This document shows, piece by piece, positions 7,988-16,378 of a stretch of 64,000 nt of DNA. A model generated the notes under the pieces. It was not told the DNA's origin and ran no database searches. It saw only the letters and a program-made list of their open reading frames with translations. The stretch covers positions 434,001-498,000 of the forward strand of contig NZ_CP054258.1 of assembly GCF_024181585.1 (NCBI RefSeq). Direction: 5' to 3'. The DNA is from Treponema socranskii subsp. buccale. Lineage in GTDB: Bacteria > Spirochaetota > Spirochaetia > Treponematales > Treponemataceae. Position 1 is the stretch's first letter; each line of letters opens with the position of its first letter. Position numbers and translations under genes: made by a program.

Positions 7988-9505
7988 TCAGCCGGCCAAA
8001 TATTCGTTTATGCTCGCCGCCGCTTTTCTGCCTTCGCCCATGGCGAGGATGACCGTCGCCGCTCCGAGCACGATGTCGCCGCCCGCCCACACTTTCGTTT
8101 TGCTCGTAGCCTGTTTATCGTCGACGACGATGTGACCGTGTTTATCCGCATCGAGGCCGGGCGTCGTCCGAACGAGCAGGGGATTGCTGCCGTTACCGAG
8201 GGCGACGATGACCGCATCGCACGGGATTTCGTGTTCGCTTCCGGGAATCGCGACGGGTCTCCGCCTGCCCGATGCGTCGGGTTCGCCGAGTTCGTATCGC
8301 AGCGCTTTGATGCCGCGCACGCGGCCGTTCAGCGCTCTGTCTTCGCTTTCGATGCCGAGCACTTCGATCGGGTTTTCGAGGAAGCGGAATTCGACGCCCT
8401 CTTCTTCCGCGTGGCCGACTTCTTCTTTTCGCGCGGGCATTTCATCGCGCGTTCTGCGGTACACGATGCTGACGTGTTCCGCGCCGAGCCGGAGCGCCAT
8501 GCGCGCGGCGTCCATCGCGACGTTTCCGCCGCCCACGACGATGACGTTTTTCGCTTCGTAATACGGCGTGTCGGCAGTACCCTTCATATACGCTTTCATC
8601 AAATTGGCACGCGAAAGGTATTCGTTCGCGCTGAATACGCCGATGAGATTTTCTCCCGGAATATTGAGGAATTTCGGAAGTCCCGCGCCCGTGCCGATAA
8701 AGGCGGCGTCGAAGCCCTTTTCCGTCAAAAGCTGATCGAGTGTGTCGGTGCGTCCGACGAGAAAGTTCATTTCGAATTTGACGCCCATCTTTTTCAGATT
8801 GTCGACTTCCTTTGCGACGATGTCTTTCGGAAGACGGAATTCGGGAATACCGTAAAGCATGACGCCGCCGGCTTTGTGGAACGCGTCGAATACGGTAACG
8901 TCGTGACCCGCTCTCGCGCAGTCGGCCGCGACCGTGAGCCCTGCAGGCCCAGATCCGACGACGGCGACTTTTTTACCCGTCGCTTTTGCGACCGTCGGCA
9001 GCGTCGTTTTATTGTTCGTGCGTTCCCAATCCGCGACGAATCGTTCGAGCCGTCCGATCGAAACCGCTTTATCGACCGTTTTGTGAATCTTTCCGACCGT
9101 ACATTCCTGTTGACACTGCTTTTCCTGCGGGCACACGCGGCCGCAGATCGCCGGCAAAAGGTTCGTCAGTTTAATCGTGTCGATCGCCGATTTGAAGTCC
9201 CCCTTTTGGATTTCCGCGATGAACTGCGGAATCGCGATGCCGACGGGGCAGCCTGCGACACAGGGTTCGTTTTTGCATTGGAGACAGCGGTTCGCTTCGT
9301 TGATCGCCATCTCTTTCGTATAGCCGAGCGCGACTTCGCCCATTTCGTGCGCACGTTTTTTCGGATCCGCGACCGGCATTTCCTGAAGCGGGATCGCCAT
9401 GCGGTCTTTCGGAGAAAGCGGAGCGGTTTTTATCTTCCGTTCGATTTCGTCGAATTCCTTTTTCGCCTGCGCTTCCAATTCATTTGCTGAAATATATTCC
9501 GTCAT
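7988..9505 (-). CDS. nfnB: NfnB/GltA-family FAD-dependent NAD(P)H oxidoreductase (large subunit)
   Basis: Cytosolic iron-sulfur flavoprotein of 505 residues. An N-terminal dihydropyrimidine-dehydrogenase-type [4Fe-4S] region has CLQCKNEPCVAGCP and CGRVCPQEKQCQQEC (about residues 75-135). A dinucleotide fold follows at GSGPAGLTVAADCARAGHDV, with a second nucleotide site at VVGGGNVAMDAARMALRLGA. The family covers the GltA small subunit of glutamate synthase, SudA and NfnB. Here the upstream neighbour is an NfnA-type FAD/NAD-binding protein and no glutamate synthase large subunit is seen, so the NADH-dependent ferredoxin:NADP oxidoreductase reading (electron bifurcation between NADPH, NAD and ferredoxin) is preferred. 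Many databases would call it GltA. Its start is 77 nt after the nfnA stop. Confidence 0.85.
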   Translation of the reverse strand: MTEYISANELEAQAKKEFDEIERKIKTAPLSPKDRMAIPLQEMPVADPKKRAHEMGEVALGYTKEMAINEANRCLQCKNEPCVAGCPVGIAIPQFIAEIQKGDFKSAIDTIKLTNLLPAICGRVCPQEKQCQQECTVGKIHKTVDKAVSIGRLERFVADWERTNNKTTLPTVAKATGKKVAVVGSGPAGLTVAADCARAGHDVTVFDAFHKAGGVMLYGIPEFRLPKDIVAKEVDNLKKMGVKFEMNFLVGRTDTLDQLLTEKGFDAAFIGTGAGLPKFLNIPGENLIGVFSANEYLSRANLMKAYMKGTADTPYYEAKNVIVVGGGNVAMDAARMALRLGAEHVSIVYRRTRDEMPARKEEVGHAEEEGVEFRFLENPIEVLGIESEDRALNGRVRGIKALRYELGEPDASGRRRPVAIPGSEHEIPCDAVIVALGNGSNPLLVRTTPGLDADKHGHIVVDDKQATSKTKVWAGGDIVLGAATVILAMGEGRKAAASINEYLAG

Positions 9506-9582
9506 GATTATCGTCCTTTGTAATATTGTCCTCTATAAAACTTTTGCAGGAAGTTATCAGATTCAATTTCGCCCTGTTAAAA

Positions 9583-10440
9583 TTATGCTTGCGCTTTTTG
9601 CTCGAGCACGCTTTCCAGTTTGCATTTATGGAACTCTTCCTGTTCCTGCGTTTTGAACGTGCCCATGCGCATCATCATATTGTCCCAATCGACTTTATGC
9701 GCATCGAAATCCGGTCCGTCGACGCACACGAATTTCGTTTCGTCGCCGACCGTAACGCGGCAGCCGCCGCACATACCGGTACCGTCGATCATAATCGTAT
9801 TGAGCGACACCACCGTCGGAATATTGTATTTTTCCGTCGTCTTTGCAGCGAACTTCATCATGATGGGAGGCCCGATAGCGATGACTTCCGCAGGCGGCGT
9901 TTGGGATTTGCAGAGCTCATCGAGCGGCACCGTGACGAGCCCCTGCCTGCCCGCGCTTCCGTCGTCGGTCATGACGATAACTTCGTCCGCAACCTTTTTC
10001 ATCTCATCGACGAAGATGAGCAAATCCTTGTTTCTCGCGCCGATGATCATAATCACTTTATTGCCGACCGCTTTCAGCGCCTGCACGATCGGATAACACG
10101 GTGCGACTCCGAAACCGCCGCCTACGACGACGACCGGCCCGTCGCGCTTTTCGATAACCGACGGATTTCCGAGCGGGCCCAGCACCGCAGCGATGGAATC
10201 CCCCGTCTTTTTTTGCGCGAGTTTATACGTCGTCGCTCCGACCGCCTGAAAGACGAGCACGACCCAGCCTTCTTCCGCATTCGCATCCGCGATCGTCAGC
10301 GGAACGCGTTCTCCGTAATCCTCGTCGAGCTGCACGATGACGAATTGCCCCGCTTTGCGGTTGCGCGCAATTTCGGGAGCTTCGAATTTCATGTAGTAGA
10401 CGCCGGCGGAAATTTCTCTCTTTTCAAGAATTTTGAACAT
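9583..10440 (-). CDS. nfnA: NfnA-type FAD/NAD-binding, 2Fe-2S protein (small subunit)
   Basis: A 285-residue protein of the sulfide dehydrogenase/dihydroorotate dehydrogenase electron transfer (PyrK-like) family. The FAD domain shows GQFVIVQLDEDYGERVPLTIAD, the NAD domain VVVVGGGFGVAPCYPIVQAL, and the C-terminal cluster motif DGTGMCGGCRVTV plus a downstream Cys (FVCVDGPDF), as expected for the [2Fe-2S] cluster of NfnA. It is the first gene of a two-gene unit with nfnB, which strongly supports a heterodimeric NfnAB complex. A GAAGG motif lies about 7 nt before the ATG, and a TACAAT-like -10 box sits about 35 nt upstream. Confidence 0.85.
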   Translation of the reverse strand: MFKILEKREISAGVYYMKFEAPEIARNRKAGQFVIVQLDEDYGERVPLTIADANAEEGWVVLVFQAVGATTYKLAQKKTGDSIAAVLGPLGNPSVIEKRDGPVVVVGGGFGVAPCYPIVQALKAVGNKVIMIIGARNKDLLIFVDEMKKVADEVIVMTDDGSAGRQGLVTVPLDELCKSQTPPAEVIAIGPPIMMKFAAKTTEKYNIPTVVSLNTIMIDGTGMCGGCRVTVGDETKFVCVDGPDFDAHKVDWDNMMMRMGTFKTQEQEEFHKCKLESVLEQKAQA

Positions 10441-10548
10441 AGCATACCTTCGATAGAATAGATATCCGTTATTGTATAGGAAAGGGGAAAAAAAGTAAAT
10501 CGAATTAAAGTTTTTAAAAATTATTTATCGAGTAAGATCTTTTCGGGA

Positions 10549-10630
10549 TTTAAGGGGGAAAGCCTTCCCCTCGCGCGCACTCCGTTGCGCGCTGCCCCTT
10601 CCGGCGGGGACACCCCGCAACGCCCCGTCC
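10549..10630. repeat. GC-rich dispersed repeat (family B)
   Basis: The 10441-10788 gap holds no gene apart from this element and the leader of the next one. It starts with AAGGGGG...CCTTCCCC, continues with the hairpin GCGCGCA-CTCCGT-TGCGCGC and ends CGGGGACACCCCGCAACGCC. A near-copy lies at 22848-22926. Confidence 0.75.
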
Positions 10631-10788
10631 GCCGTACGGCTGTATACCGTCACAAAAATTTCTCCGAAAAAACTCCGAAATCGTAACATTTCCGCGATTT
10701 ATATAGCAAATATGTGTGCTTACGCGCACGGATGCGGCATCTTCGGAAGTTAATACTTCCTGCAATGCCGCATTTTAAGGAAGGTCTT

Positions 10789-11679
10789 ATGACAAAACAC
10801 AATCGTCGGTACAAAGATTCGGTTTTCGTCGACTTTTTCGGCGAAGATAAAAATGCAAAAGCGAACTTTCTCTCACTCTACAACGCGCTCCACGATACTC
10901 ACCTTGACGCACCTACGGAGCTCAAGGCGCTCCGCCTTGAACAGGTCATGTATATGGCTTTTCGGAACGACGTCGCCTATCTCATAGACGGCAAAATCAT
11001 CGCCCTGACAGAACATCAATCCACAATCAACGCGAATATGCCGTTGCGATTTCTGCAGTATGCCGCGCGCCTCTATGAGCGCATCCAAAACCCGCGCGAC
11101 CGTTATCTCAGGCGCCTGAAAAAAATCCCTACACCTGAGTTTTACATGTTCTATAACGGAGAAGAAGATTACCCTGAAAGCACGACCCTCCGTCTTTCCG
11201 ATGCCTTTATGACGATACCCGAAAAACAGAGCCTCGAACTCGTTGTCAGCGTGACGAATATCAATTATAATAAAGATAACAAAATCCTGCATACGTGCAA
11301 ACCGCTGAAAGAATATACGCTGTTCATCGAAGCGGTGCGGAAACATACCAAGCTCGACAGTGAAAACGGCTTTAAGAACGCGATCAAAGAGTGCATACGA
11401 AACGACATCCTGCGGGAGTATTTACAGCGGAAGTCGAAGGAGGTGATGAATATGCTCATAGCCGAATACGATTACGATGTGGACATCGCCGTGCAGCGGG
11501 AAGAAGAGCGGGAAATCGCTCTGCAGGAAGGCATTGCGCAAGGCGAAGTAAAAGGTTTTTCCGAAGGCTCATACCAAGCTAAGCTTGAAACGGCAAAAAC
11601 CATGCTCGCTATGCACTATCCGCTTGAAGACATTTGCAAAATAACCGGTCTCACGAAAGCGGACGTCGAACAGCTGTAA
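10789..11679 (+). CDS. Rpn-family PD-(D/E)XK nuclease (putative transposase relative)
   Basis: Member of the Rpn/YhgA-like family of recombination-promoting nucleases, often annotated as PD-(D/E)XK transposases. The 296-residue protein opens with RRYKDSVFVDFF, has the catalytic-type segment DVAYLIDGKIIALTEHQS and MPLRFLQYAARLYERI (about residues 55-95), then the family's PTPEFYMFYNGEEDYPES and SLELVVSVTNIN. It ends with a charged Glu/Gly-rich tail and a small ICKITGLTKADV helix-turn-like end. Start ATG 10789 has a good AAGGAAGG site; the in-frame upstream extension to 10714 lies in leader sequence. These genes occur as multiple copies in treponemes and may move, but no terminal repeats are visible here. 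It is convergent with tex. Confidence 0.9.
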   Translation: MTKHNRRYKDSVFVDFFGEDKNAKANFLSLYNALHDTHLDAPTELKALRLEQVMYMAFRNDVAYLIDGKIIALTEHQSTINANMPLRFLQYAARLYERIQNPRDRYLRRLKKIPTPEFYMFYNGEEDYPESTTLRLSDAFMTIPEKQSLELVVSVTNINYNKDNKILHTCKPLKEYTLFIEAVRKHTKLDSENGFKNAIKECIRNDILREYLQRKSKEVMNMLIAEYDYDVDIAVQREEEREIALQEGIAQGEVKGFSEGSYQAKLETAKTMLAMHYPLEDICKITGLTKADVEQL

Positions 11680-11737
11680 GTATTCCGTACCCCGAAGTCT
11701 TGTCTGCGCCGATATTCCACAGCTCCGACACTCCGAT

Positions 11738-14140
11738 TCAGCGATTTTTCAGCAGATCCGCAAAGGGGTTGTACGTCATACCGTCGTTCCGCATGCCGCC
11801 CGTTTTTGCGCCTGAGCTTTGACGGTTTTTGCCGTCGTTCTTCTGCCGCGTGCCGTCCGCATTTTTCGAAAGCGCTTTTACGACGATCGCTCTCTTTGCG
11901 CCCCCGTTCGGTTTTTTTTCATGCGGTGTTTTTCCGTTTCCCTTGTCGCCGGATTTCGCTTCCGTCGGATTGAGCGCGCGAGAGGCGGCGTCGCTTTTCA
12001 GCGACAGGCTGATGCGTTTTCTGTCGGGATCGAGCGCGAGAATTGTAAATTCTTTGACGTCGCCGACTTTGACGACTTCCATCGGCTCTTTGACGAAATT
12101 GTCCGAAAGCTCGCTGATGTGGATGAGTCCCGTTTCGTGCAAACCGAGGTCGACGAAAGCGCCGAAGTCGACGACATTTTTGATTTTTCCGGTAACTTTC
12201 ATACCCGGCTTCAAATCTTCGAACTGCACGACGCCTTTTTGCATGATCGGAGCGGGGTAGTCGTCGCGCGGATCGCGGTTCGGCTTTTTCAATTCTTCTG
12301 CGATATCCGAAATCGTCGTTTCCCCGATGCCGTATTTTTCTTCGAGTTCCTTTTTCAATTCTCCGGAAACTTCGCCGCCCGATTTGATGACGGCAAAAAG
12401 CTCGCGCGCCGCTTCGTAGTTTTCGGGATGCACCCACGTGTTGTCGAGCGGCTCTCCGCTTTCGGGAATTTTTAAAAATCCCGCGCACTGCTCGAAAGTT
12501 TTCGGACCGAGGCCGCTCACTTTTTTCAAATCGTCGCGGCTTGTAATCTTTCCGTTCACATCGCGGTATGCGACGATCTTTTTCGCCGTTGCGGGCGTAA
12601 TGCCCGAAACGTATTTTAAAAGCGAACTGCTCGCCGTATTCAAATTGACGCCGACTTTGTTTACGACGGAACCGACCACTTCGTCGAGCATGTCGGAAAG
12701 TTTTTTTTGATTGACGTCGTGCTGATAGAGTCCGACGCCGATCGCTTTCGGATCGATTTTGACGAGTTCGGCAAGCGGATCCTGCAGGCGCCGCCCCATG
12801 CTCACCGCTCCGCGTATCGTCAAATCCAAGTCGGGAAACTCTTCGCGCGCGATGTCGCTTGCGGAGTACACCGACGCACCGCTTTCGTCTACGACCGTGT
12901 AGCGCACGTCGGGATAGTTTTCGCTTATGACGCGGCTTACGAGTTCGCGCACTTCGGGACTTCCCGTTCCGTTTCCGACGGCGACGACTTGAATATCGTA
13001 TTTTTTGATCGCAGCTTTAAGCGTTTCGTAGGAACCCGAAACGTCGGCGACTTGCTTTATTAAAAAGCTTCCGAGATATTTTCCCGTTTCGTCGAGAGCG
13101 GCGCACTTCGTTCCGGTTCGTATGCCCGGATCGACGCCGAGCACGCGGCTGCCTTTGATCGGCTGCGTCATCAAAAGGTTTCTGAGGTTTTCGCTGAATA
13201 TGCCGATACCGTGTTCGTCCGCTTTGTCCGTTTCGTCGCTGCGGATTTCGCGCACGACAGCCGGTGAAAGGAGTCTCACGACGCCGTCTTTGATCGCATC
13301 CGCGTGATACGCGTTGTTGATCGTTTGGCGCTTTTGCAGCATATCTACGGCCGCATCGACGTCCACGTTTACGGTAATTTCGAGCGCTTCTTCCCGTTCT
13401 CCGCGGTTTATCGCGAGAATGCGGTGCGGCTTTATCTGATTGAGCGGCTCCGTATAATCCCAATACATTTGATATGTCGACGTTTTTTGCTTTTCTTCGT
13501 CTCCTATACCTTTTGAAACGATCGATCCGGTCGCCATATAGAGGTCGTACACCGCTTTGCGGTTTGCGCTGTCCTGAGCCGTCCTTTCCGCGATGATGTC
13601 TTTCGCACCCGCGATCGCATCCTCTGCAGTCGGAACCGAAAGTTCGGGGTTGTCGTCGTTTATTTTAATAAATTCTTCCGCCTTTTTTTCGAATGCAGTA
13701 TCGTCGAGCGTGAGCATCGCATCCGCAAGCGCTTCGAGCCCGCGTTCGATCGCGATCATGCCGCGCGTTTTCTTTTTCTTTTTAAACGGCGCCCATAAGT
13801 CTTCAAGCGCCGTAAGCGTGAGCGCGCTCATTACCGCGTCGTACAGAGATTCGGTGAGCTTCCCTTGAGCAAAAATACCCCTCGCGATTTCGAGACGCCG
13901 CTCTTCGAGATTTTTATGCGATTTGAACAGACGGTCGCAGTCGCGTATCTGCATTTCGTCGAGCGAACCGTGCTTTTCTTTTCGATAGCGCGCGATAAAG
14001 GGAACCGTGCAGCCTTCGTTTACGAGATCGATGACGGCGCGCACCTGCATTTCGCGGATGCCGATTTCCGCCGCGATTTTTTGTACGATGAGCGCTTCGT
14101 CGATTGCGAGCGCGTCCATTGTGTCTTGAGTAAATTCCAT
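11738..14140 (-). CDS. tex: Tex-like RNA-binding transcription accessory protein
   Basis: Cytosolic nucleic-acid-binding protein of about 800 residues. The order matches Tex: N-terminal helical domain (VPFIARYRKEKHGSLDEMQIR near residue 40), the YqgF-like core (GVDPGIRTGTKCAALDE near 330), helix-hairpin-helix repeats (NTASSSLLKYVSGITPATAKKIV; SRDDLKKVSGLGPKTFEQCAGFL) and an S1 domain (LKPGMKVTGKIKNVVDFGAFVDLGLHETGLIHISEL). A Lys/Gly-rich tail of about 80 residues after the S1 domain is longer than usual and probably disordered. The frame opens at 14227, but ATG 14140 fits the family start (DEALIVQKIAAEIGI). A promoter 9 nt upstream and no ribosome binding site suggest a leaderless message. 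Confidence 0.95.
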   Translation of the reverse strand: MEFTQDTMDALAIDEALIVQKIAAEIGIREMQVRAVIDLVNEGCTVPFIARYRKEKHGSLDEMQIRDCDRLFKSHKNLEERRLEIARGIFAQGKLTESLYDAVMSALTLTALEDLWAPFKKKKKTRGMIAIERGLEALADAMLTLDDTAFEKKAEEFIKINDDNPELSVPTAEDAIAGAKDIIAERTAQDSANRKAVYDLYMATGSIVSKGIGDEEKQKTSTYQMYWDYTEPLNQIKPHRILAINRGEREEALEITVNVDVDAAVDMLQKRQTINNAYHADAIKDGVVRLLSPAVVREIRSDETDKADEHGIGIFSENLRNLLMTQPIKGSRVLGVDPGIRTGTKCAALDETGKYLGSFLIKQVADVSGSYETLKAAIKKYDIQVVAVGNGTGSPEVRELVSRVISENYPDVRYTVVDESGASVYSASDIAREEFPDLDLTIRGAVSMGRRLQDPLAELVKIDPKAIGVGLYQHDVNQKKLSDMLDEVVGSVVNKVGVNLNTASSSLLKYVSGITPATAKKIVAYRDVNGKITSRDDLKKVSGLGPKTFEQCAGFLKIPESGEPLDNTWVHPENYEAARELFAVIKSGGEVSGELKKELEEKYGIGETTISDIAEELKKPNRDPRDDYPAPIMQKGVVQFEDLKPGMKVTGKIKNVVDFGAFVDLGLHETGLIHISELSDNFVKEPMEVVKVGDVKEFTILALDPDRKRISLSLKSDAASRALNPTEAKSGDKGNGKTPHEKKPNGGAKRAIVVKALSKNADGTRQKNDGKNRQSSGAKTGGMRNDGMTYNPFADLLKNR

Positions 14141-14149
14141 ATAGGCGCT

Positions 14150-14178
14150 ATTGTACGGAAAAGGACGGTGCGTGGCAA
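14150..14178 (-). promoter_or_regulatory. tex promoter, leaderless spacing
   Basis: On the minus strand TTGCCA (14173-14178), 17-bp spacer, TACAAT (14150-14155), then 9 nt to the ATG. Confidence 0.65.
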
Positions 14179-14220
14179 GGAAGGGGAAAGTACGATTGTG
14201 CAACGACAAAATCCGATCGC

Positions 14221-14248
14221 TTGACAAAATAAATTATTAATATATGAT
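14221..14248 (+). promoter_or_regulatory. Possible upstream promoter for the lipoprotein gene
   Basis: TTGACA (14221-14226), 16-bp spacer, TATGAT (14243-14248), pointing toward the C11 tract and lipoprotein gene. Confidence 0.5.
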
Positions 14249-14309
14249 TATCGACATGGGGTTGACGTTTTCGAAAAACACGTTCCGTGCGTATGCTGAA
14301 AATTGCCGC

Positions 14310-14350
14310 TTGACAAAGCGGGTTTGTGCATTTATTATACCCCCCCCCCC
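14310..14350 (+). promoter_or_regulatory. Promoter with an 11-C tract at the predicted transcription start
   Basis: TTGACA (14310-14315), 17-bp spacer and TATTAT (14333-14338) form a strong sigma-70 promoter. A run of 11 C begins 1 nt after the -10 box (14340-14350) and covers the expected start of transcription. The gap 14141-14495 contains no gene. Confidence 0.75.
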
Positions 14351-14407
14351 ATATATACACAAAATTTACTGACGCGCACGTATTTATTTTTTTTCTCATA
14401 CAAAGAT

Positions 14408-14450
14408 CGCTTTGCAGCGTTTTCGGATGCAGCAAAGCGTCTTTTTTTAT
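14408..14450 (+). terminator. Intrinsic terminator inside the lipoprotein leader
   Basis: CGCTTTGC (14408-14415) pairs perfectly with GCAAAGCG (14432-14439), followed by TCTTTTTTTATTTT. It sits about 100 nt after the predicted start and 45 nt before the lipoprotein ATG, so it would end the leader RNA early unless read through. A small GCAG/CTGC hairpin follows just before the ribosome binding site. Confidence 0.7.
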
Positions 14451-14495
14451 TTTATCGCACAAAGGCAGCTTGAAAACTGCGCAAAGGAGGTTCGG

Positions 14496-16073
14496 ATGAA
14501 ACGGCTCATCAAAAAAATTATCGGCTTAAGCGTTATCGTTCCGGCGATTATGCTTATATCCTGTTCGAACATCGGAAGCGGTTCCGAAAACGGAGGTATT
14601 ACACCTCAGGAAACACCTGTTGAAAAAGCGCTCAAAGAACTTTCGGTCAGTCCTGAAAAAGTTTTTAAACTGACGGACAAAGTTACGCTCCCGACGACGA
14701 CAAGCGTGTCGGGTGTCACGATTACATGGGCGGCAATCCCGGAAGGCTATATCGAAACGGCAGGAACCGACATAGGTAAAATCAAAAAGCGCGATACGGA
14801 AGATAAAAACATTACGCTGACCGCGACGGCTGTAAAAGACGGTGAGACCGGAACAAAAACTTTTACGATTACCGTTTGCGCCGAAAATACCGAGCCTTCG
14901 GCACGAGATTTTGCCGATTCTTTAACGATCCCGTCTTCCGTTTCAAGCGATATGACGCTGCCGAAAACGGTAGACGGTTATGCCGCTGCGGTCGTAACAT
15001 GGACAAGCGCCGACGAAAATATTATTAAAATCGAAGACAACGGAAGCGCTGAAAAAGGCGTCATCACAAAAGATATTGTCGACAGAAAAGTGAAGCTTAC
15101 GGCGAAAGTGGAATATAAAAGCGCGACGGCGATAAAAGAATTTGATGTGAACGTAAGCCATATCGAAGAGATAAGTTCCGAAACATCCCATTCAATTGAT
15201 AAATACGAGTTTACCGGTACGGAATTTATATACACCAGAGTTGATAAGGTTAGTAAGGAAATAACTTCCGGTTATAAATACGGATATTCAGAGGTAGATT
15301 CGGAATTGAAAAAAGCCGTATTTATAAAAACCGCATTATACTTGAACGGAAAGTGGATGGCAAAGCAGGATTTTGAATCTTTACTGAATCAAGGATCAGC
15401 CGAACTGAATAGACTCAAAAATAAAAATCCGCTTACGCTCGGAGATTTTAAAACGTTTTATTCGATGATGCCGGGCAGTAAAGAAAACCCTACAGATGAC
15501 GATATCTTTGGATTTCTCAGCGTGATCGGTGCCTTAGGAAATAAAACCGATTTCGACGGATTATCGGAAGCGGAAAAGACTGCAAAGCTTAAAGCGTGTA
15601 TTTCAGTTTTTGAAGGTGGGTTCCTTATGCAAAAAGCTTTGATAAGTACACAATTTTCTCCCGCGTTTTATCGATATGAACTTACGAAGCAATCCGACGG
15701 CACCTATACTTTTTCCGCAGCAGCGATGTATGCCGGCGGCAAAAGCTGGTATGAGCAAAAGGGCAGCTATAATTATGAGAATGACACCGAAGCGATTAAA
15801 AGGATTGAACTTCATGGTTATAAAATCGATTCGGGAATATTGTTGTATTTGTATCTTACCAAAAACGACTACAAAGTTTATTATACCGCCGGTATGGGTG
15901 TTCCGTTCAATGAAGGAACACCGATAACGCTCACCGGTTCAGAAGGTTCTATTTCCGTTGTTATAACGAATATAACCGTTCCCTCCGCCGGTACGATGAC
16001 TGCGGACATAGGCATAGACGGCGGTGCAGCCCGGTCTTACACATTGAAGTTTGAAGGCAGCTATCTGAATTAA
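14496..16073 (+). CDS. Lipoprotein with two atrophied bacterial Ig-like domains
   Basis: A 525-residue surface or periplasmic lipoprotein. The signal peptide ends in LISC with lipidated Cys23. Two domains of about 85 residues follow (roughly 40-125 and 130-215), each with the pattern of atrophied Ig-like repeats: a hydrophobic beginning, a TWxS/TWAA core, then LTATAVKDGETGTKTFTITV or LTAKVEYKSATAIKEFDVNV. The C-terminal ~300 residues are not recognised. The ATG at 14496 has a perfect AAAGGAGG site; upstream in-frame codons are in the leader. Expression may be switched by the C11 tract and leader terminator. Similar Ig-bearing lipoproteins occur in treponemes as adhesin-like surface proteins, but binding is not shown here. 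Confidence 0.85.
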   Translation: MKRLIKKIIGLSVIVPAIMLISCSNIGSGSENGGITPQETPVEKALKELSVSPEKVFKLTDKVTLPTTTSVSGVTITWAAIPEGYIETAGTDIGKIKKRDTEDKNITLTATAVKDGETGTKTFTITVCAENTEPSARDFADSLTIPSSVSSDMTLPKTVDGYAAAVVTWTSADENIIKIEDNGSAEKGVITKDIVDRKVKLTAKVEYKSATAIKEFDVNVSHIEEISSETSHSIDKYEFTGTEFIYTRVDKVSKEITSGYKYGYSEVDSELKKAVFIKTALYLNGKWMAKQDFESLLNQGSAELNRLKNKNPLTLGDFKTFYSMMPGSKENPTDDDIFGFLSVIGALGNKTDFDGLSEAEKTAKLKACISVFEGGFLMQKALISTQFSPAFYRYELTKQSDGTYTFSAAAMYAGGKSWYEQKGSYNYENDTEAIKRIELHGYKIDSGILLYLYLTKNDYKVYYTAGMGVPFNEGTPITLTGSEGSISVVITNITVPSAGTMTADIGIDGGAARSYTLKFEGSYLN

Positions 16074-16118
16074 ATGCGATCATAAAAAGCATCGTTCGGA
16101 CAATATCCTGTAAAGCGG

Positions 16119-16155
16119 AAAGCGGGGGCGGCATTGTGTGCGCTCCCGCTTTTTT
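16119..16155 (+). terminator. Intrinsic terminator of the lipoprotein gene
   Basis: AAAGCGGG pairs with CCCGCTTT across a GC-rich loop, followed by TTTTTTG. Confidence 0.8.
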
Positions 16156-16246
16156 GTTTTCATACATCATATCCGTTTTCGAATTGCCCCATCCTTCCGT
16201 CGCCTTCCTTTATCTCTACCGCTGCCTGGCTTTACTTTTTTTTAAA

Positions 16247-16270
16247 TTACTGTTAAAAATTTCACAGTAA
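16247..16270. promoter_or_regulatory. Rex operator
   Basis: A 24-bp near-perfect palindrome has the core TGTTAA-AAAT-TTCACA (16251-16266) flanked by TTAC and GTAA. The core fits the known Rex consensus of two TTGTGAA/TTAACAA-type half sites separated by 4 bp. It lies 112 nt before the rex start, implying autoregulation by NADH/NAD ratio. Confidence 0.7.
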
Positions 16271-16378
16271 ATGCGGATTTTCCGTTTTTTTTCGATTTTT
16301 CGGCTTCAAATCAGGGGAAAAGGCCGAATTTTTCCTTGACCGGAAAACCTGACATCCGTTACTATCGGGAGGATTGCA

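Noticed and set aside
7583-9490. A 635-codon open frame on the plus strand
   Set aside because: It runs antisense through nfnB and into a repeat, is rich in Arg, Phe and Asp as expected of a shadow frame in this GC-biased DNA, and matches no protein family.
16336-16365. TTGACC-N18-TACTAT as the rex promoter
   Set aside because: Transcription would begin inside the ribosome binding site, so a promoter nearer the Rex operator is more likely.
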